Source: Archivesica marissinica (Eukaryota > Mollusca > Bivalvia > Venerida > Vesicomyidae). From it: 64,000 bases of DNA. Each line of letters starts with the position of its first letter. Position 1 is the stretch's first letter. Shown here piece by piece: positions 58,085-64,000 of this stretch. The DNA lies in contig CM026394.1 in the NCBI GenBank assembly GCA_014843695.1, forward strand, positions 34,806,756 through 34,870,755, read 5' to 3'. The translations under genes were made by a program, and so were the position numbers. Under the pieces are notes generated by a model. That model was not told the origin of the DNA, searched no databases, and saw nothing but the letters and a program-made list of their open reading frames with translations.

Positions 58085-58690
58085 TAGAAGAAGAATAAGA
58101 AGAATGCTTTATTAAGACTTAAACTTTACAGTTTCTCGTCTGTAACATTTAAACATATTTACAATATATATAGTACAATATTATGATATATGCAATCATG
58201 ATGAGGATAGACAAATAATGTAATGATTATGGACATACATGGAAAAATAATGACAATGTCATGATGGATTTTAGACTATGCAAAACATGATCATGACTGT
58301 ATTAAGAGTGTAGGGAGTATTCAACTGGTAATTCATATATCCTAAACAAGTGAATTACGAAGGGATAAAGCTTCATGAATATATTTACTAAAGTTAACCA
58401 GCTCTGGGGAATTGTCACATTGAAATATTTGCAATAATTTGAACATACTTGGTCGATTAGAATATAAACGTTTAATATATTTTTTTCTTAATGTACTATA
58501 CACCTCACATTTAAACATGAAATGAAACTCATCTTCCACGTTGTTTGTATTACACAATAAACATAACCTTTCGTTTTGATCAATACGGTTTCTACCATAT
58601 CGGCCTGTTTCAATCCGTAAGTTGTGCGCTGATAGTCTCAATTTTGTAAATGCAATTCTTAATTTTCTGCTTAGTATTATATCTAAGTAC
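58085..58690 (-). mobile_element. LINE 3' end: polymerase C-terminal part and 3' UTR
   Basis: The minus strand reads KLRLSAHNLRIETGRYG, then ERLCLLCNTNNVEDEFHFMF-K-C, then SLRNSLV, an uninterrupted C-terminal part of a non-LTR retrotransposon polymerase with the Cys-x2-Cys...His-x3/4-Cys pattern. A 3' UTR of about 250 bp follows down to a TTCTTCTTAT-like end near 58085. This is the best preserved of five relics, but the rest of the element is absent. Confidence 0.7.
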
Positions 58691-59090
58691 GATTCGTAAA
58701 ATATGTGTATGAATATTTCATGGGTTTAAAGCGACACTACATCAGAGAAAATGCAAATTTCTACAGAATATATTGTCCTATTATATACATACTTGGTCGA
58801 TTATTATATATTATTAGTATATGTACACATTATCAATACGCTATGTATATACGTTACGATATGAAACTGTATGCTTGTACGATACGCTCGTTGATATATA
58901 TATATATATCAATATCGTAAAAACATACTTATAAATATATAAATTATATCTTATAAACATACAGTATGCCAGCAGTATAGATACCATTGGTACATTTACA
59001 CCGTACGCAGTTACCACAGAGGCGTATAACACATTTAATTGTTTGAACTGAAACATATCTGAATATACATGTATTATCTCAATTTTGCAG
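58691..59090. other. Intron, no gene supported
   Basis: AT-rich; contains a (ta)n run near 58895. No supported exon. Confidence 0.4.
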
Positions 59091-59303
59091 ATGATCGTTT
59101 GAAGAATTTGGCAATATCTACCGGTTTGACACGTCACAATTTGGAACTGCAACAATTAATAAAAGGACCCCTCCAATCGCAGACGACAGTGCCTCTGGTG
59201 CCAACCTCACGTGCTCAATTTGTACAACTACAGAACAGAGACACCACGCCTGCCTTTCTGCACTTGTGTGAGGTCAAGGTCACCGGAAGCTTCATCAGAG
59301 AGG
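59091..59303 (+). CDS. Exon: FTP lectin domain 2, second half
   Basis: Acceptor tctcaattttgcag; donor AGG/GTTGGT; 213 nt, same length as in domain 1, phase 1-1. Joined to the exon at 56602 it reads N-R-G-D-C-C-D-D-R, completing H-x26-R-x-D-x4-R, then LKNLAISTG, AQFVQLQNRD and LHLCEVKVTGS. The sugar-binding residues are kept in both FTP copies. Confidence 0.88.
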
Positions 59304-59429
59304 GTTGGTGACATATTATAGACAATATTATGATACGCCATATTTACCTAAATACACATCACTTTGACTATTGTATACGATAGAAAAGAAATTCTCTCTT
59401 TAAATATCACATTATATCATCATGCATAC

Positions 59430-59520
59430 ATGTAAGGTACACTCAGGGAATATGTAAATCATGCTGCATGAAAACAATTGAAAACGAGTATCATTTTCTA
59501 TTAATCTGACCATACTATCA
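59430..59520 (+). mobile_element. LINE 3'-end relic, very short
   Basis: Reads GICKSCCMKTIENEYHFLLI before a stop, the same Cys/His signature as the other relics. Only about 70 bp are recognisable. Confidence 0.45.
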
Positions 59521-59576
59521 TATTTAATCATATTTCTGCAATATATCATACTTAATATAGTTCATATAATTTATGT

Positions 59577-59746
59577 GGAAGTCGTGATAGTTCAGTTGTA
59601 GTGCGTTCGCTTCAGCTGGAGCTGTTACAAGTGTGCTCTTAGACAAGGCACTTCAATTCAACATTACCTCTTCTCTCTCCCTCATGACGATGGATTCCAA
59701 AGGAAATGAGGTCTCGAGAGCGATTAATATCATGTTGTAAAAACTT
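59577..59746 (+). mobile_element. SINE family B copy
   Basis: Plus strand: gtggaagtcgtgatagttca, gtgcgttcgcttcag, then gatggattcc, aaatgaggtctcgagagcga and a degraded tail. Part of the B-box region is deleted. It directly precedes the roughly 59-bp minisatellite. Confidence 0.7.
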
Positions 59747-59753
59747 GTAGCTG

Positions 59754-61612
59754 TATGCCGCACCCCCTGTCTGAACGGATGTTTGCTACATGTATTGCTG
59801 TTGTATACATATGTGCCATATCGCCTTGCGTGAATGGATGTTTGCTACATGTATTTCTGTTATACACACATGTGCCATATCGCCTTGGGTGAATGGATGT
59901 TTGCTACATGTATTGCTGTTGTATACACATGTGCCATATCGCCTTGCGTGAATGGATGTTTGCTACATGTATTGCTGTTATACACACATGTGCCATATCG
60001 CCTTGCGTGAATGGATGTTTGCTACATGTATTGCTGCTATACACACATGTGCCATATCGCCTTGCGTGAATGGATGTTTGCTACATGTATTGCTGTTATA
60101 CACACATGTGCCATATCGCCTTGCGTGAATGGATGTTTGCTACATGTATTGCTGTTGTATGCATATGTGCCATATCGCCTTGCGTGAATGGATGTTTGCT
60201 ACATGTATTGCTGTTATACACACATGTGCCATATCGCCTTGCGTGAATGGATGTTTGCTACATGTATTGCTGTTATACACACATGTGCCATATCGCCTTG
60301 CGTGAATGGATGTTTGCTACATGTATTGCTGTTATACACACATGTGCCATATCGCCTTGCGTGAATGGATGTTTGCTACATGTATTGCTGTTATACACAT
60401 ATGTGCCATATCGCCTTGCGTGAATGGATGTTTGCTACATGTTGCTTTATACACAGTGCCTATCGCCTTGCGTGAATGGATGTTTGCTACATGTATTGCT
60501 GTTATACACACATGTGCCATATCGCCTTGCGTGAATGGATGTTTGCTACATGTATTGCTGTTATACACACATGTGCCATATCGCCTTGCGTGAATGGATG
60601 TTTGCTACATGTATTGCTGTTATACACATATGTGCCATATTGCCTTGCGTGAATGGATGTTTGCTACATGTATTGCTGTTGTATACACATGTGCCATATC
60701 GCCTTGCGTGAATGGATGTTTGCTACATGTATTGCTGTTATACACACATGTGCCATATCGCCTTGCGTGAATGGATGTTTGCTACATGTATTGCTTCTAT
60801 ACACACATGTGCCATATCGCCTTGCGTGAATGGATGTTTGCTACATGTATTGCTGTTATACACACATGTGCCATATCGCCTTGCGTGAATGGATGTTTGC
60901 TACATGTATTGCTGTTATACACACATGTGCCATATCGCCTTGCGTGAATGGATGTTTGCTACATGTATTGCTGTTGTATGCATATGTGCCATATCGCCTT
61001 GCGTGAATGGATGTTTGCTACATGTATTGCTGTTGTATGCATATGTGCCATATCGCCTTGCGTGAATGGATGTTTACTACATGTATTGCTGTTATACACA
61101 CATGTGCCATATCGCCTTGCGTGAATGGATGTTTGCTACATGTATTGCTGTTATACACACATGTGCCATATCGCCTTGCGTGAATGGATGTTTGCTACAT
61201 GTATTGCTGTTATACACACATGTGCCATATCGCCTTGCGTGAATGGATGTTTGCTACATGTATTGCTGTTATACACACATGTGCCATATCGCCTTGCGTG
61301 AATGGATGTTTGCTACATGTATTGCTGTTATACACACATGTGCCATATCGCCTTGCGTGAATGGATGTTTGCTACATGTATTGCTGTTGTATACATATGT
61401 GCCATATCGCCTTGCGTGAATGGATGTTTGCTACATGTATTGCTGTTATACACACATGTGCCATATCGCCTTGCGTGAATGGATGTTTGCTACATGTATT
61501 GCTGTTATACACACATGTGCCATATCGCCTTGCGTGAATGGATGTTTGCTACATGTATTGCTGTTATACACACATGTGCCATATCGCCTTGCGTGAACGG
61601 ATGTTTGCTATT
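59754..61612. repeat. Roughly 59-bp minisatellite derived from an EGF exon start, about 31 copies
   Basis: Unit gccatatcgccttgcgtgaa, tggatgtttgctacatgt, attgctgttatacacacatgt. In one frame each unit reads CAISPCVNGC, matching CAISPCLNGG at the start of the EGF exon at 61629. The first unit reads CRTPCLNGC. Since 59 is not a multiple of 3, and no donor follows each piece, the units cannot be read as consecutive exons in frame. Confidence 0.9.
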
Positions 61613-61628
61613 TCTGTTTCATACACAG

Positions 61629-61736
61629 ACCTATGTGCGATATCTCCCTGTCTGAACGGAGGCACGTGCACAAACCAGGTTGGAATGAACCTTTGTAGAT
61701 GCGTTAACGGATGGTCCGGATCACATTGTCAGACAA
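61629..61736 (+). CDS. Exon: EGF-like domain 2
   Basis: Acceptor ttcatacacag; donor CAA/GTTAGT; 108 nt, phase 1-1. It encodes DLCAISPCLNGGTCTNQVGM, then NLCRCVNGWSGSHCQT: six cysteines with the same spacing as EGF 1. It closes the second FTP-EGF module. The intron just before it is filled by the minisatellite copied from its own 5' end. No stop is reached, so further exons are expected downstream. Confidence 0.87.
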
Positions 61737-62434
61737 GTTAGTAAACAATTTATGTTTATGAATGAAATAATGTGTTGCTATATTAATAACTTACATAAAT
61801 CAATAAATGTGTTGGCCATGGTATGCAGGGTTGATAGGGGATGGTTCCACACATACAACACTCATTCGTTAACTGTGTTTTTTTTATTTTTTAGGAAATG
61901 GAAAAGAATGTTTTTATATATAATATGCATGCGTTACATGTGCCCATATTGTATATTCTCATAAATATACATTTATATATGTGATTAATATGTATTTGAG
62001 TATGGTGCATTGTGTTCTTTGTGTTACTTGGTACGAGATATTGCCTTCCGAGTTTGGTATTGGTCACCACATTCTCTAGCTACACGTGCTTGACCATCGG
62101 AATTGGAATTATCGTGAAAGAAACAATATTATAACTTGATCATTTTATAATCCATACAATATCTTTAATCGGATAATTAGAGTTTATGTTATATTTGGGT
62201 CATGGAGATAAATTTATATAAGCTTTGTATTAAGCTTGTATTCAACTCTTATTTGTCTTGCAATCATTCAGGATAGTTGTGTATGTATATAACATAACAT
62301 ACAAATAATGCTTAAACTAAGTATCGTAGGTAGAAAGGTGGTCGGCAAATCTAAATTCACACTCTCGTCTATGCCAATGAGACGACTTATCAACCGTTAG
62401 TACGTTAGATGTGAATGTTAGCCTGTATTTTACC
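61737..62434. other. Intron or flank, no gene supported
   Basis: AT-rich sequence; the open frames inside have no in-phase splice support. No terminal exon or polyadenylation context could be tied to the gene. Confidence 0.35.
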
Positions 62435-63136
62435 GGTATTTGCCTACCACAATACTGTCTACCACCCAGGTTATTTGCCTACCACAATACTGTCTACCAC
62501 CCAGGTTATTTGCCTACCACAATACTGTCTACCACCCAGGTTATTTGCCTACCACAATACTGTCTACCACCCAGGTTATTTGCCTACCACAATAATGTCT
62601 ATCACTCAGGTTATTTGCCTACCACAATACTGTCTACCACCCAGGTTATTTGCCTACCACAATACTGTCTACCACCCAGGTTATTTGCCTACCACAATAC
62701 TGTCTACCACCCAGGTTATTTGGCTATTACAATACTGTCTACCACCCAGGTTATTTGCCTACCACAATACTGTCTACCACCCAGGTTATTTGCCTACCAC
62801 AATACTGTCTACCACCCAGGTTATTTGCCTACCACAATAATGTCTACCACCCAGGTTATTTGCCTACCACAATACTGTCTACCACCCAGGTTATTTGCCT
62901 ACCACAATACTGTCTACCACCCAGGTTATTTGCCTACCACAATACTGTCTATCACTCAGGTTATTTGCCTACCACAATACTGTCTATCACCCAGGGTATT
63001 TGCCTACCACAATACTGTCTATCATCCAGGGTATTTGCCTACCACAATACTGTCTATCACCCAGGTTATTTGCCTACCACAATACTGTCTATCACCCAGG
63101 TTATTTGCCTACCACAATACTGTCTATCACTCAGGT
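62435..63136. repeat. 35-bp tandem repeat, 20 copies
   Basis: Unit gttatttgcctaccacaata plus ctgtctaccacccag. Variants (atcactcag, atcacccaggg) cluster at the right end. Open frames of 140-240 residues are artefacts because three units equal 105 bp. Confidence 0.95.
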
Positions 63137-63369
63137 TGATACGCTGTGATTTCCAGTACGATATCACGTGATCTCGTTTGGTACGGCTCGTGTCCGTATT
63201 TATCCTGCTCCTAAGAAAATGACACGCGCACTAAGCGCTAGTTTGTTTACATCCTCTATCATATATGTGCGTCAAACATGACATAATATAACAGATGTTT
63301 GCAGTTTCGTTGTAATATCTCAATAGGTTTCGTGTATCTAATTCAGTAATTGTGATTTATTCCTGATAT

Positions 63370-63609
63370 ATGGATAACGGAGATCAGTATCTCAATGTGT
63401 TTGCTGAGAATGTTCAGAAAAGGAAAGTTATTCCTATTGTGTCTGTGCTAGAGTATATGTCTGCTGTTCCTCTGCCAGTGCATGTTGCCGTAGGCGACGT
63501 GAATGGAGAATCGTGTTCCTTTAACACTCAAATTCTCAACAGGAATATATTTGTTGGAGGAGCTTCAATCCAAAATGTTAACAATTACATAGCATCGAGC
63601 AGTTTTTAA
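63370..63609 (+). CDS. Unassigned 79-residue open frame
   Basis: An ATG-started frame reads MDNGDQYLNVFAENVQKRKV, then IPIVSVLEYMSAVPLPVHVA and VGDVNGESCSFNTQ, ending IASSSF and TAA. Composition looks protein-like and the surroundings are not repetitive, but I do not recognise it. In-phase acceptors fitting the phase-1 rule are absent. It could be a piece of a mobile element, a separate small gene or chance. Confidence 0.25.
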   Translation: MDNGDQYLNVFAENVQKRKVIPIVSVLEYMSAVPLPVHVAVGDVNGESCSFNTQILNRNIFVGGASIQNVNNYIASSSF

Positions 63610-63640
63610 TTAACATTTTATCAATCAGTGTATGTCAATG

Positions 63641-63935
63641 TTATTAAATGTTCAAATTCATATCAAAATCATAAAAACGTTGTTATGTTGTTATAGTTTA
63701 CTATTAAATGTTCAAATTCATATCAAAATCATAAAAACGTTGTTATGTGGTTATAGTTTACTATTAAATGTTCAAATTCATATCAAAATCATAAATACGT
63801 TATTATGTGGTTATAGTTTACTATTAAATGTTCAAATTCATATCAAAATCATAAAAACGTTATTATGTGGTTATAGTTCACTATTAAATGTTCAAGTTCA
63901 TATCAAAGTAATAAAGACGCTATTACGTGGCTAAG
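63641..63935. repeat. 60-bp tandem repeat, about 5 copies
   Basis: Unit ttaaatgttcaaattcatat, caaaatcataaaaacgttgt, tatgtggttatagtttacta. The last copy is most diverged. Confidence 0.95.
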
Positions 63936-64000
63936 TTTCATATCAGCCTAGATATTGTTCGGTCTAAGGCTGATATCAAGATACCTAGGGTCGATACATA

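Larger units (their letters stand above)
1..61736 (+). other. Gene model: giant modular lectin gene, both ends missing
   Basis: This is a gene model inferred by reading splice sites on the + strand. Thirty-four candidate exons were found. Each internal one is flanked by AG and GT, starts with two bases that complete a codon and ends after the first base of a codon (phase 1-1). All internal lengths are multiples of 3 except 13781-13959. Order: repeat exon, Ser/Thr/Gly exons, 15 single helix-loop-helix-like domains, a mucin-like part, two single and four double domain exons, then FTP-EGF-FTP-EGF. FTP and EGF domains are extracellular, so a secreted or surface carbohydrate-binding protein is likely. 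No signal peptide, start codon, membrane segment or final stop was found in frame, so the gene continues on both sides. It could be two neighbouring genes, since no promoter or terminal exon separates the parts. No minus-strand gene could be supported. Confidence 0.7.

Noticed and set aside
62435..63171. Secreted repeat protein of about 240 residues (CLPQYCLPPRLFAYHN type)
   Set aside because: Three frames are equally open because three 35-bp units equal 105 bp. There is no splice or start support.

Overview
This window looks like intronic and exonic DNA of a metazoan nuclear genome, most likely a lophotrochozoan and probably a bivalve mollusc. That assignment is inferred from AT-rich long introns, many tRNA-headed SINEs, LINE tails, MITEs, very abundant minisatellites, and exons for fucolectin-type (FTP, F5/8-like) lectin and EGF domains. 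There are two 1000-N scaffold gaps (30408-31407 and 48234-49233). No bacterial-type genes, operons or CRISPR arrays are present. The long open frames in the window are mostly minisatellite shadows.

Read by splice sites, the + strand carries 34 candidate exons from position 1 to 61736. Every internal exon starts and ends in phase 1, and every one is a multiple of 3 nt long except a single copy with a 1-nt loss. This fits one very long exon-shuffled secreted or surface protein gene whose 5' and 3' ends lie outside the window, or possibly two adjacent genes of the same type. The predicted order is: a Gly/Pro/Ser/Asn repeat exon (1-1511); small Ser/Thr/Gly exons; 15 single copies of an approximately 50-residue helix-loop-helix-like domain I do not recognise (4636-21010, ten of them in a young tandem array at 11.7-19.1 kb); Ser/Thr-rich exons, including a 1872-nt mucin-like exon (27313-29184); ten more copies of the domain, eight of them in four fused two-domain exons (34142-42091); and finally two modules of FTP lectin (two exons) plus EGF (one exon), at 43361-45574 and 56602-61736. 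Both FTP domains keep the fucose-binding motif H-x26-R-x-D-x4-R when spliced. The product would be a multivalent lectin with mucin-like spacers and a long array of the unnamed domain.

The introns are packed with tandem repeats with units of 20, 22, 30, 35, 38, 43, 52, 59, 60, 61, 75 and 82 bp, a CT tract and a TTA tract. They also hold at least four SINE families, a piggyBac-like MITE with TTAA target sites, other MITEs, a dead Tc1-like transposase and five 3'-end relics of one LINE type. A 10.5-kb array of a 30-bp unit fills the intron between the two lectin modules. Several repeats arose from splice-site or exon DNA, notably a roughly 59-bp minisatellite whose every unit carries the start of the neighbouring EGF exon. 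Some oddities are probably assembly effects: a false duplication around the first gap, a block of homopolymer contractions near 13.7-14.2 kb, and A/C-only or G/T-only tracts.
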